A DNA stretch of 8,912 bases from Pseudomonadota bacterium. GTDB lineage: Bacteria; Pseudomonadota; Alphaproteobacteria; Acetobacterales; Acetobacteraceae. A program made the translations under genes and the position numbers. The stretch covers positions 1 to 8,912 of the forward strand of contig JAJZVS010000149.1 in NCBI GenBank assembly GCA_021845555.1. Direction: 5' to 3'. The notes beneath the pieces were generated by a model that saw only the letters and a list, made by a program, of their open reading frames with translations, was not told the DNA's origin and did no database searches. Shown one piece after another: positions 1 to 6,007 of the stretch; the first letter of the stretch is position 1, and each line of letters begins with the position of its first letter.

Positions 1-34
1 AACCGGCATTACTGAACCGATGCGCCGCGCGGGC

Positions 35-54
35 GGGCGGGCGACAGCCCGTCC
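35..54 (-). terminator. GC-rich hairpin downstream of the HpnM-like gene
   Basis: An 8-bp stem (GGGCGGGC / GCCCGTCC, one G-T pair) with a GACA loop lies just past the stop codon of the minus-strand gene that ends at 66. No T-tract follows on either strand, so this is not a canonical intrinsic terminator. It may help end transcription or protect the 3' end. The rest of positions 1-65 shows no gene. Confidence 0.3.
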
Positions 55-65
55 CCCGCGGCGGT

Positions 66-848
66 TCAGCCGCCCGACAGATCCCGGACCTTCTTCTCCA
101 GACTCGCCATCAGCGCCGGCGCGCCGCCCTGGTCGAGCAGGTGGCGGAAATCCGCCCGCTGCACCGCGACGCGGCTGATCGAGCCGTCCGCCAGCACATC
201 GACCACCCGCCAGCCCGACTCGGTCTGGCGCATCACGTAATCCAGCTGATGCGTCTCCCCGGAGCGGGAAACGATCCGCGTCAGCACCACCTGCTGCCCG
301 CCCGCCAGCGCGCGCGGCTCCGGCGTGACGACGAATTTCTCGCCGTCGTAGCCGTCGAAATTATCCACGTAGGAGGCGATGGTGTAGCGGCGGAACGCGT
401 CGAGCAGGCGCTTCTGCTCCGCCGCGTCGATCGCGGACCAGCCCGGCCCGACCGATACGCGGAGGATCTGTGCCAGGTCGAACGCATGGTCGATCGCCGG
501 GGCGAGCATCTCCACCCGCTGCTGGAACGGCGTTTGCTTGCCCGCGTGCATGATCTTGAGCAACGCGGCATCGAGCTGTTCGATCGGGGCGCGCACGGCG
601 CCGGGGTCGGCGGCCGGCACCGTCCCGGCGGCGGGCGCGGGCGTCGTCCCAGCGGGCATCGTCCCAGCGGGCGTCGTCCCAGCGGGCAACGTCCCAGTGG
701 GCATCGCCGCCGCGGGCATCGCCGCCGCGGGGGCGGGCGCGCCTGACGGTCGCGCCGCGGCGGCCACGCCGGACAGGCCGACGAGGAGCCCCAGTGCCGT
801 CGCCGCGGCGCGCCCGGCAGCCGGACGCGGGAAAAACCGGACAGGCAT
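66..848 (-). CDS. hpnM: HpnM/MlaC-like (Ttg2D family) periplasmic lipid-binding protein
   Basis: 260 residues. The N-terminus is a clear Sec signal peptide: arginines in MPVRFFPRPAAGR, then a hydrophobic stretch TALGLLVGLSGV and an AAAA cleavage region near residue 32. A low-complexity Pro/Thr/Ala linker follows (about residues 33-82), then a Ttg2D/MlaC-type domain with motifs such as TPFQQRVEMLAPAIDHAFDL, RRYTIASYVDNFDGYDG, LDYVMRQ and GWRVVDVLADGSISRVAVQR. Family members bind lipid in the periplasm. HpnM is the version found with hopanoid genes, thought to take part in moving hopanoids or other lipids to the outer membrane; its exact cargo is not established. The start at 848 is chosen because the signal peptide begins there and a TATATT -10 lies about 25 bases upstream. 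The reading frame stays open far upstream, but that part looks like antisense of the next gene. hpnM rather than a general mlaC paralogue is inferred from the strong match in style and from hpnJ in the same window. Confidence 0.82.
   Translation of the reverse strand: MPVRFFPRPAAGRAAATALGLLVGLSGVAAAARPSGAPAPAAAMPAAAMPTGTLPAGTTPAGTMPAGTTPAPAAGTVPAADPGAVRAPIEQLDAALLKIMHAGKQTPFQQRVEMLAPAIDHAFDLAQILRVSVGPGWSAIDAAEQKRLLDAFRRYTIASYVDNFDGYDGEKFVVTPEPRALAGGQQVVLTRIVSRSGETHQLDYVMRQTESGWRVVDVLADGSISRVAVQRADFRHLLDQGGAPALMASLEKKVRDLSGG
646..735 (-). repeat. 15-bp tandem repeat coding a PAGT-type linker
   Basis: Six units with a 15-base period. The four units at 646-705 are near-identical (gtcccagcgggcatc and variants); the two at 706-735 are diverged (gccgccgcgggcatc, gccgccgcgggggcg). 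Because 15 is a multiple of three, copy changes keep the frame. On the minus strand they encode the pentapeptide [M/T/L]-P-[A/T]-G-T of the linker between signal peptide and lipid-binding domain. Confidence 0.9.
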
Positions 849-873
849 CGATCGATCCCAGAAGTTCGCCTGC

Positions 874-884
874 AATATAGGCAC
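874..884 (-). promoter_or_regulatory. Predicted promoter -10 region of the HpnM-like gene
   Basis: On the minus strand GTGCCTATATT contains a TATATT hexamer (879 to 874) about 25 bases before the ATG at 848, predicting a short leader of roughly 20 bases. No good TTGACA-type -35 is seen 17 bases upstream (CTCGCT), so an activator may be needed. The same GTGCCTATAT string occurs on the plus strand at 1096-1105 before the divergent sulfotransferase gene. Confidence 0.45.
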
Positions 885-890
885 TCCGCC

Positions 891-911
891 CGCCGGAGCG
901 AGTCTCCGGCG
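891..911. promoter_or_regulatory. Perfect 8-bp inverted repeat over the -35 region of the HpnM-like promoter
   Basis: CGCCGGAG and CTCCGGCG flank a 5-base CGAGT centre. The repeat sits over the expected -35 position of the promoter at 874-884. Its place and symmetry fit an operator or activator site; the binding protein is unknown. In a region this GC-rich some such repeats arise by chance. Confidence 0.4.
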
Positions 912-934
912 ACAGCTGGGGCGACAGCTGGGGC
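911..934. repeat. 12-bp tandem duplication
   Basis: Two exact head-to-tail copies of gacagctggggc, followed by the start of a third (gacgg). It lies in the 354-base divergent spacer 849-1202. Apart from this repeat, the inverted repeat at 891-911 and the two promoter motifs, I see nothing in that spacer. Confidence 0.85.
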
Positions 935-1095
935 GACGGCCGGCACGCCCCGCGGCGGCAACCGATGCGCCGCGCGTCCCCGGACCGGGTCCGTGCCGCG
1001 CGATCGCAACCCGGGCTGAGCGCGGCCGGCGTCCGCGCCTGCCGGCGGCGCAGTGCTGCCGTGCAGCATGCGCCAGGTTTTTCCGCACCGCCGGC

Positions 1096-1106
1096 GTGCC
1101 TATATC
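1096..1106 (+). promoter_or_regulatory. Predicted -10 region of the sulfotransferase gene
   Basis: GTGCCTATATC repeats, on the opposite strand, the string in front of the divergent HpnM-like gene. The TATATC hexamer would give a start near 1113 and a leader of about 90 bases before the TTG at 1203. The -35 position holds only a weak TTTTTC, so the assignment rests on the shared motif. Confidence 0.35.
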
Positions 1107-1202
1107 CCCAGCGGCGCGGCCGAAGTTCCCCCGCCACAGAGGCGCCATGCGTGCGCCCAACCTGGGTGCCGCAACGGCACCCGTCGTGAACGGAGGCCCG
1201 CG

Positions 1203-2489
1203 TTGCCCCTGCGTTCCATGCTGAACCTCGCCGACCTGATCACCGGCGGCCTCGGGATTTTGCAGCGCCCGCTCTCGGCGGAGGCGCTGATCGAACTGGC
1301 GCAGCGCCGCACCGGTTGCACCGATTTCGGCGACGTCGCCTTCCGCGAGGCGCTGGAGCGTTTCCTCATCGCCTGCGCCACCGAATCGGACCCGAGCCTG
1401 GTTGGCCGGCTCGCCACCCGCTGGGACGTGCTGCGCTTCCTCGCCAACCTGTTGCGCCTGCGCGCGGAGGAAACGCGGGACCCGAGCGTGCTGGAGGAGG
1501 CGATCGAGCGGCCGATCTTCATCACCGGCCTGCCGCGCAGCGGCACCACCTTCCTGCACCGGCTGCTGCTGGAGGACCCGGACAACCACGCGCCCACGGT
1601 CTGGCAGACCATCCATCCCACCCCGCCGCCCGGCCGCGACGAGCGGATCGCCCGCGTCGCCGGCCAGTTGCGCGCGTTCGAGCGGCTGGCGCCGGAGTTC
1701 CGCGGCCTGCATCCGTTGGAGGCAACCTCGCCGCAGGAATGCTCGGAAATCACCGCGCATGTGTTCCGCAGCCTGCGCTTCGACACCACCTACCGCATGC
1801 CGTCCTACCGCGCCTGGCTCGACGCCGACGGGCAGACGGAAGGCTACCGGTTCGAGCGGCGCTTCCTGCAACATCTGCAACACCAGCGCCGGGTGGAGAG
1901 CAACGGGGCGGAGAGCGGCGGGACGGGCCCGTTCAAGCCGGGGCGCTGGGTGCTGAAATGCCCCGATCACGTCTTCGCGCTGGCCGAGCTGCGCGCCGCC
2001 TTCCCCGATGCGCGGATCGTGTTCGTCCATCGCGACCCGATCAAGGTGCTGCTGTCGGTCGCGAAACTCACCGAGGTGCTGCGCCGCCCGTTCACCCGCA
2101 GCATCGACCCGATGGAAATCGGCCGCGGCGAGAGCGCGCGCTGGCATGCGGGCACGGAACGGATGATCGCCGCCGCCGATGCGGAGGCGTTCGCCGAACC
2201 GATCTGCCACGTGCATCACCTCGATCTGGTGCGCGACCCGCTGGCGGCGGTGTCGCGGGTCTATGACCATTTCGGCCTGGCGCTGCGCGCGCCGGCGGAG
2301 GCGGCGATCGGACGCCTGGTCGCGGCGCGGCCGAACGGCGGGTATCACCACGGCGCCTATCGCTTCGCCGAGCACGGGCTCGACCTCGCCGCCGAGCGGG
2401 AAAAATTCGCCCGCTACGTCGCCCATTTCGCGATCCAGCCCGAGCCGGTGGCGATGGCGGAGGAGGCGCCGCTGCGGCGGGCGGCGTAA
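1203..2489 (+). CDS. PAPS-dependent sulfotransferase family protein
   Basis: 428 residues from a TTG start. Sulfotransferases move a sulfo group from PAPS to a hydroxyl or amine of a lipid, sugar or small metabolite. The 5'-phosphosulfate loop is clear: GLPRSGTTFLHRLL, with P111-R-S-G-T-T116. The 3'-phosphate motif is also present: IVFVHRDP followed by IKVLLSVAKL, with R277 and S285 as likely contacts. The length and motifs resemble the bacterial Sulfotransfer_3 type. The start is set by a strong GGAGG at 1192-1196, six bases before TTG 1203; the nearby ATG at 1218 would have a 21-base spacing, and frame upstream of 1203 looks non-coding. No signal peptide or membrane segment is seen, so it is probably cytosolic. 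It is divergent from the HpnM-like gene and followed by a convergent small gene, so it is likely transcribed alone. The substrate cannot be read from the sequence; a lipid is a guess from the neighbour only. Confidence 0.85.
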   Translation: MPLRSMLNLADLITGGLGILQRPLSAEALIELAQRRTGCTDFGDVAFREALERFLIACATESDPSLVGRLATRWDVLRFLANLLRLRAEETRDPSVLEEAIERPIFITGLPRSGTTFLHRLLLEDPDNHAPTVWQTIHPTPPPGRDERIARVAGQLRAFERLAPEFRGLHPLEATSPQECSEITAHVFRSLRFDTTYRMPSYRAWLDADGQTEGYRFERRFLQHLQHQRRVESNGAESGGTGPFKPGRWVLKCPDHVFALAELRAAFPDARIVFVHRDPIKVLLSVAKLTEVLRRPFTRSIDPMEIGRGESARWHAGTERMIAAADAEAFAEPICHVHHLDLVRDPLAAVSRVYDHFGLALRAPAEAAIGRLVAARPNGGYHHGAYRFAEHGLDLAAEREKFARYVAHFAIQPEPVAMAEEAPLRRAA

Positions 2490-2503
2490 GCCGTCCCCCC
2501 GCG

Positions 2504-2541
2504 GGATCAGGGCCAGCGGATCAGGGCCAGCGGATCAGGGA
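2504..2541. repeat. 14-bp tandem repeat at convergent gene ends
   Basis: ggatcagggccagc is repeated exactly at 2504-2517 and 2518-2531, with a partial third copy (ggatcaggga) at 2532-2541. The array fills the gap after the sulfotransferase stop and supplies the TGA stop codon (2535-2537, minus strand) of the facing gene, so copy changes could alter that gene's end. Confidence 0.85.
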
Positions 2542-2813
2542 CTCAGCGTGACCCGCCCGGCGGTGGCGCCGGTGCGCGGGTCGATCAGCACCACCCGGTC
2601 CGGCCCGCCGCCGTGCAGCGCGACCGCCAGCCGGTTGCCGGCCGCGGCGATCCCGGCGATGGCGGTGCCCGCGGGCTCGCGCAGCAGCCGCGCATAGGGC
2701 GGCGGGGGCGCGGCGGGCGCCGCCCCGCGCCGGACGATCGTCACCACCAGCACCGTGGTGCCGAGCAGGATCAGCACGCCCATCGCGATCGTCGCCGTCA
2801 GCAGAACCCGCAT
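2535..2813 (-). CDS. Small single-pass membrane protein, possibly DUF6476-like
   Basis: 92 residues. A long hydrophobic stretch near the N-terminus (roughly residues 3-27: LLTATIAMGVLILL then GTTVLVVTIV) is followed by positive RR, predicting one membrane helix with the rest outside the membrane. The remaining part has a Pro/Ala linker (APAAPPPPY) and a small soluble portion with repeated hydrophobic strands (IAGIAAAGNRLAVAL, DRVVLIDPRTGATAGRV), reminiscent of a beta-propeller or PQQ-like strand pair. Similar short proteins lie next to rluD in other alphaproteobacteria, and I recall them as DUF6476; this is from memory, not searched. ATG 2813 is preferred because GAAGGA (2822-2827) lies eight bases upstream; ATG 2822 would add three residues. 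Divergent from rluD. No function can be assigned. Confidence 0.65.
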   Translation of the reverse strand: MRVLLTATIAMGVLILLGTTVLVVTIVRRGAAPAAPPPPYARLLREPAGTAIAGIAAAGNRLAVALHGGGPDRVVLIDPRTGATAGRVTLSP

Positions 2814-2835
2814 GCCACCCATCCTTCACCGTCCC

Positions 2836-2892
2836 TTGGTCCGCCAGCCCTTGGTCCACCGGCCTTTGGTCCACCGGCCTTTGGTCCACCGC
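2836..2892. repeat. 15-bp tandem repeat in the divergent spacer before rluD
   Basis: Nearly four copies of ttggtccaccggcct: a variant at 2836-2850, exact copies at 2851-2865 and 2866-2880, and a partial copy at 2881-2892. It fills about half of the spacer between the small membrane protein and rluD, where both promoters must lie. I see no convincing -35/-10 pair for either gene. Confidence 0.9.
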
Positions 2893-2943
2893 CGCGATCC
2901 CGGCCTCGCGCGGCGCGGCGGATCGGGGTATCCGCTTTGCCCC

Positions 2944-3963
2944 ATGTCCGACAAGGCGCCGCCTGCATCCCTGCCGCCCGGCGCCCATCGCCTGATCGCG
3001 GCGGCGGCGGACCGCGGCACGCGCGTGGACCGGTTCCTGGCCGAGCGGCTGGCCGGGCTGTCCCGCAGCCGGGTCAAGGCGCTGATGCTGGAAGGCCAGG
3101 TCCGGTGCGACGGCGCGCCGCTGGCCGATCCGTCCGAGCCGGTGCGCGCCGGCGCCGCCTATACGCTGTCGATCCCGCCGCCGCGCCCGGCCTGGCCGCA
3201 GGGCGAGGCGATCCCGCTGGCGATCCTGTATGAGGATTCCGACCTGATCGTGCTCGACAAGCCCGCCGGCCTCGTGGTGCATCCCGCGCCCGGCAACGAG
3301 GACGGCACGCTGGTCAACGCGCTGATCGGCCATTGCGGACGGGAGCTCGCGGTGGGGGGCGAGCAGCGGCCGGGGATCGTGCACCGGCTGGACAAGGACA
3401 CCTCCGGCGTCATGGTCGCGGCCAAGACCGAGGCGGCGATGGCCGCGCTGTCCGCCGCCTTCGCCGCGCGGGAGCCGGACCGCGCCTATCTGGCGCTGGT
3501 CTGGGGCGTGCCGTCGCCGGCCCAGGGCGAGATCGAGGGGGCGATCGGGCGCGACCCGCGCGATCGCAAGCGGATGGCGCTGCGCCCACATGGCGGCGGC
3601 AAGCCGGCGCTGACCCGCTACCGCACCCTGCGCGTGTGGGGAGGACCGGCGGGCCTCGCCGTCGCGCTGCTGGAATGCCGGCTGGCTACCGGGCGGACGC
3701 ATCAAATCCGCGTGCATCTGGCCAGCCGCGGGCACCCGCTGGTGGGCGACCCGGTCTATCTGCGCCGGGTGCCGGCCGCGGCCGCCGCCCTGCCCGACGC
3801 GCTGCGCCGGCGCCTGCTCGATTTCCCGCGCCAGGCGCTGCACGCGGCCCGGCTGGGTCTCGCGCACCCGCGCACCGGCGCTCTGCTGGCCTTCGAAACC
3901 CCGCCGCCGCCCGACATGGCGGCGCTGATCGCGGCCCTGGACTGCGCCGCGCGCAGGCCCTGA
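2944..3963 (+). CDS. rluD: RluD-family 23S rRNA pseudouridine synthase
   Basis: 339 residues. An N-terminal S4 RNA-binding domain (about residues 26-75: RVDRFLAERLAGLSRSRVKALM, VRCDGAPL) is followed by the RluA/RluD catalytic domain. The active-site motif HRLDKDTSG is intact, with D150 the expected catalytic aspartate. Further family motifs are LDKPAGLVVHPAPG, RAYLALVWG, CRLATGRTHQIRVHLASRGHPLVGDPVY and RQALHAARLGLAHP. RluD enzymes isomerise uridines 1911, 1915 and 1917 (E. coli numbering) in helix 69 of 23S rRNA, an S4-plus-catalytic layout that fits here; RluC or another paralogue is less likely. ATG 2944 is chosen because homology-like sequence begins soon after it; frame upstream to 2755 runs through the tandem repeat. 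The Shine-Dalgarno sequence is poor. rpoH follows in the same direction but has its own promoter. Confidence 0.88.
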   Translation: MSDKAPPASLPPGAHRLIAAAADRGTRVDRFLAERLAGLSRSRVKALMLEGQVRCDGAPLADPSEPVRAGAAYTLSIPPPRPAWPQGEAIPLAILYEDSDLIVLDKPAGLVVHPAPGNEDGTLVNALIGHCGRELAVGGEQRPGIVHRLDKDTSGVMVAAKTEAAMAALSAAFAAREPDRAYLALVWGVPSPAQGEIEGAIGRDPRDRKRMALRPHGGGKPALTRYRTLRVWGGPAGLAVALLECRLATGRTHQIRVHLASRGHPLVGDPVYLRRVPAAAAALPDALRRRLLDFPRQALHAARLGLAHPRTGALLAFETPPPPDMAALIAALDCAARRP

Positions 3964-3987
3964 GGCGGTCCGAAAAGGACAGTGGTG

Positions 3988-4016
3988 TTGACAGGACCGC
4001 TCCGGTCCTCTATAAG
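3988..4016 (+). promoter_or_regulatory. Near-consensus sigma-70 promoter of rpoH
   Basis: TTGACA (3988-3993), a 17-base spacer and TATAAG (4011-4016) form an almost perfect housekeeping promoter 25 bases after the rluD stop. Transcription would start near 4023, giving rpoH a leader of about 180 bases. This is the best promoter in the window. Confidence 0.8.
3993..4009. promoter_or_regulatory. Perfect inverted repeat filling the rpoH promoter spacer
   Basis: AGGACCG and CGGTCCT flank a CTC centre, placed exactly between the -35 and -10 hexamers. A DNA-binding protein here would block RNA polymerase, so it may be an operator. It could also be the stem of an rluD 3' hairpin; it has no T-tract. 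Confidence 0.45.
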
Positions 4017-4204
4017 GGCCGAGCCGGAAACGGGAAGGCAAGACCGTTCCGTGCATCGTCAGGGGGGATCGGCCGCCGCATTCGGGGCATCCCGCCGGGA
4101 CGCCACAACGTTGCCACGTTATGGACTGTTATTCAGTCCACGGCCGACGGGTTCTGTGCCATCCTGGACAGGACTTAGAGCCGCTCAGACGAAAGGAGCC
4201 TGTC
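4017..4204 (+). promoter_or_regulatory. Long leader of rpoH with several inverted repeats
   Basis: No protein-coding frame is supported here. Two hairpins stand out: CGGaAACGG (4025-4033) with CCGTTCCG (4044-4051), one bulged base, and TGGACTG (4122-4128) with CAGTCCA (4134-4140), perfect, 5-base loop. The Shine-Dalgarno AAAGGAG (4192-4198) can pair weakly: GAGCC with GGcCTC just after the GTG start, or GAGC with GCTC upstream. In other bacteria rpoH translation is often temperature-controlled through leader structure; whether this leader does so is inference. Confidence 0.4.
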
Positions 4205-5107
4205 GTGGCCTCTGCCGTCCTCAATATCGCGCCTGAGGGAAACCTCACCCGCTATCTTCAGGAAATCCGCAAGTTCCCGATGCTTTCGGCGGAGGAGGAG
4301 CTCGCGCTCGCCCACCGCTGGCGCGATTCCGAAGATATGGAAGCCGCCCACAAGCTGGTGACCTCCCACCTGCGTCTCGTTGCGAAGATCGCCATGGGCT
4401 ACCGCGGCTACGGCCTGCCGGTGGGCGAACTGATCAGCGAAGGCAACGTCGGCATGATGCAGGCGGTGAAGCGGTTCGATCCGGACCGCGGCTTCCGCCT
4501 GGCCACCTATGCCATGTGGTGGATCCGCGCCGCGATCCAGGAATACATCCTGCACAGCTGGTCGCTGGTGAAGATGGGCACCACCGCGGCGCAGAAGAAG
4601 CTGTTCTTCAACCTGCGCCGGCTGAAGGGCCAGATGCAGGCGATCGACGACGGCGATCTGCAACCCGAACAGGTCGCCAAGATCGCGCATATGCTCGCCG
4701 TGCCCGAACAGGACGTGGTGAACATGAACCGCCGCCTGGCCGCGGCCGACCACAGCCTGAACGCGCCGGTACGCGCGGAGTCGGAAGGCGAGTGGCAGGA
4801 TTGGCTGGTCGATGAGTCGGACAGCCAGGAAGCCGCCTATGGCGAGCGGGAAGAACTGACCGGGCGCAAGGCGCTGCTCAACGGGGCGTTGAAGACCTTG
4901 AACGACCGCGAGCGGCATATCCTGATCGAGCGGCGGCTGAAGGACAATCCGACCACGCTGGAAGATCTGTCGCAGCAATACGACATCTCCCGCGAGCGGG
5001 TGCGCCAGATCGAGGTGCGGGCGTTCGAGAAGCTGCAGAAGGCGATGAAGGCGCAGATCGCCGAGCGCCGGATGCAGCAGGCGGAACGGGTCGCGGCTTC
5101 GCGGTAG
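4205..5107 (+). CDS. rpoH: RNA polymerase heat-shock sigma factor RpoH (sigma-32)
   Basis: 300 residues from a GTG start preceded by AAAGGAG six bases upstream. Region 1.2/2 begins with LTRYLQEIRKFPMLSAEEEL; region 2 core runs from about H55 (HLRLVAKIAMGYRGYGLPVGEL, then EGNVGMMQAVKRFDP and FRLATYAMWWIRAAIQEYIL). The RpoH-specific box follows at Q130: QKKLFFNLRRLKG, which separates RpoH from RpoD/RpoS. Region 4 contains NDRERHILIERRL and the helix-turn-helix TLEDLSQQYDISRERVRQIEVRAFEKLQ (about residues 250-278). The protein directs RNA polymerase to heat-shock genes (chaperones, proteases) and is normally controlled by DnaK/GroEL and FtsH. Length is normal for the family. It has its own promoter and a long leader, and the accessory block starts directly after its stop codon. 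Many alphaproteobacteria hold two rpoH genes; which one this is cannot be told here. Confidence 0.95.
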   Translation: MASAVLNIAPEGNLTRYLQEIRKFPMLSAEEELALAHRWRDSEDMEAAHKLVTSHLRLVAKIAMGYRGYGLPVGELISEGNVGMMQAVKRFDPDRGFRLATYAMWWIRAAIQEYILHSWSLVKMGTTAAQKKLFFNLRRLKGQMQAIDDGDLQPEQVAKIAHMLAVPEQDVVNMNRRLAAADHSLNAPVRAESEGEWQDWLVDESDSQEAAYGEREELTGRKALLNGALKTLNDRERHILIERRLKDNPTTLEDLSQQYDISRERVRQIEVRAFEKLQKAMKAQIAERRMQQAERVAASR

Positions 5108-5116
5108 GCGTTCTTG

Positions 5117-5173
5117 CCTTCACCTCTCCCACTTTGTGGGAGAGGTCGCCGGGCGCAGCCCGGCGGGTGAGGG
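5117..5173. repeat. 57-bp palindromic intergenic element, copy 1
   Basis: Two hairpins in tandem: an 11-bp perfect stem ACCTCTCCCAC-TTT-GTGGGAGAGGT (5122-5146) and a 7-bp perfect stem GCCGGGC-GCA-GCCCGGC (5148-5164). The ends CCTTCACC and GGTGAGGG can also pair. It fills the gap between the converging rpoH and hepT, where it could act as a two-way terminator or RNA stabiliser. A second copy in the same orientation lies at 6058-6114. Confidence 0.9.
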
Positions 5174-5182
5174 TCGCTCCGC

Positions 5183-5545
5183 CTATCCGTTCGGATCGTT
5201 CCCCGCCCGCTCCCGCGCCACCGCGGCGAGCAGGGCCGGGATTTCGTCGCGGATGACCGGCAGCAGCCGTTTGGTGTCGATGCCGAAATAATGGTGCGCC
5301 ATCAGGTCGCGCAGGCGCGCGAAGCCCTTCCAATCCACTTCCTTGTGCCGCTGGCGGACCTCCTCGGGGATCGCCTTGGTCGCCTCGCCAATCTCGGTCA
5401 GCGCATTCTTGATCGCGCGGTAGGCCATGCGGTCGGCATGGGGCAAGGCGTGGAATGCCTGGGTTTCCATATCGGCCACGAAATCGCGCAGATCGGTGGC
5501 CGCGGCGTGAATATCGGCCAGGCGGTCGGCGAGGCCGCGCACCAT
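5183..5545 (-). CDS. hepT: HepT-type (HEPN domain, DUF86) toxin ribonuclease
   Basis: 120 residues, nearly all helical in character. The HEPN signature RX4HXY is intact: R79-DLMA-H84-H85-Y86, within FARLRDLMAHHYF. R and H are the ribonuclease residues, and in studied pairs the tyrosine is the residue modified by the antitoxin. Other family features are RAIKNALTEIGEATKAIPEEV (residues 43-63) and VIRDEIPALL near the C-terminus. HepT toxins cleave RNA (tRNA in the best studied case) and stop growth. The ATG overlaps the upstream mntA stop by one base (TGATG) and has no visible Shine-Dalgarno sequence, so its translation probably depends on mntA being translated. Antitoxin-first order fits this type. 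The final residues NDPNG run into the spacer with the palindromic element. Family assignment is firm; activity of this copy is inferred from intact motifs. Confidence 0.88.
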   Translation of the reverse strand: MVRGLADRLADIHAAATDLRDFVADMETQAFHALPHADRMAYRAIKNALTEIGEATKAIPEEVRQRHKEVDWKGFARLRDLMAHHYFGIDTKRLLPVIRDEIPALLAAVARERAGNDPNG

Positions 5546-5988
5546 CAGAACACACGCACGAACGTGCCCGCCGCGCCCGCGGCGACGTGGGGGAGCAGGG
5601 TCGCGCGTTCGCCGAGATCGACCCGGCGGCCCAGCGCCTCCTCCAACTCCGCCGCCAGATGCGCGAGGTCGAGCAGGGAGAGTTCGGCCCGAGGCCGGAC
5701 ATCGATCGCGAGATCGACATCGCTGTCGGGCCGGGCGTCCCCCCGTGCGACCGAGCCGAACACGTAGAGCGCGGCGACGCCGCGGGCGCGCAAGCTTGGT
5801 TCCAGCGGGCGCAGGCGGCGGATCGTCTCGGCGAGCTCGGGCGGGCGGCGCTCGGCTTCCGCGAGGAAGCCCGCGATCAGGCCGCCGATCAGGTCCTGGA
5901 GCTTTTCCCCGCGCTCCGCTGCCGCGGCTTTCATGCGGGCGTGGATGTCGCGGGGGATTCGGACGGAGAGGAAGGCGGGGTGGTCCAT
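5545..5988 (-). CDS. mntA: MntA-type nucleotidyltransferase antitoxin with an apparent N-terminal ribbon-helix-helix domain
   Basis: 147 residues. The C-terminal part (about 50-147) is a minimal nucleotidyltransferase: GSVARGDARPDSDVDL gives the GSX10DXD motif exactly (G78, S79, D90, D92), with a third acidic residue D124 in GRRVDLGE. Such MntA antitoxins transfer AMP from ATP onto the tyrosine of the HepT RX4HXY motif (type VII toxin-antitoxin). The N-terminal part (about residues 5-47) reads like a ribbon-helix-helix DNA-binding fold: a strand FLSVRIP, helix RDIHARMKAAAAER, turn G27, then helix KLQDLIGGLIAGFLAEAER. Plain MntA proteins as I know them lack this part. The start at 5988 is chosen because a TAGAAT -10 and an operator-like repeat lie just upstream; ATG 6027 would abut the -10. 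First gene of an operon with hepT (one-base overlap). The fusion is my reading of sequence pattern, not a search result. Confidence 0.85.
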   Translation of the reverse strand: MDHPAFLSVRIPRDIHARMKAAAAERGEKLQDLIGGLIAGFLAEAERRPPELAETIRRLRPLEPSLRARGVAALYVFGSVARGDARPDSDVDLAIDVRPRAELSLLDLAHLAAELEEALGRRVDLGERATLLPHVAAGAAGTFVRVF

Positions 5989-6007
5989 GGGGGTGGCCCT
6001 GTGGCGC

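Noticed and set aside
849..2426. Very long minus-strand open frame continuing upstream of the HpnM-like gene
   Set aside because: It is antisense to the sulfotransferase. Its sequence is arginine-rich GC-bias translation, while the signal peptide and promoter place the real start at 848.
2814..4056. Long minus-strand open frame across rluD
   Set aside because: It is antisense to a clear RluD with intact catalytic motif; it has biased Arg/Gly/Ala/Gln content and no recognisable domain.
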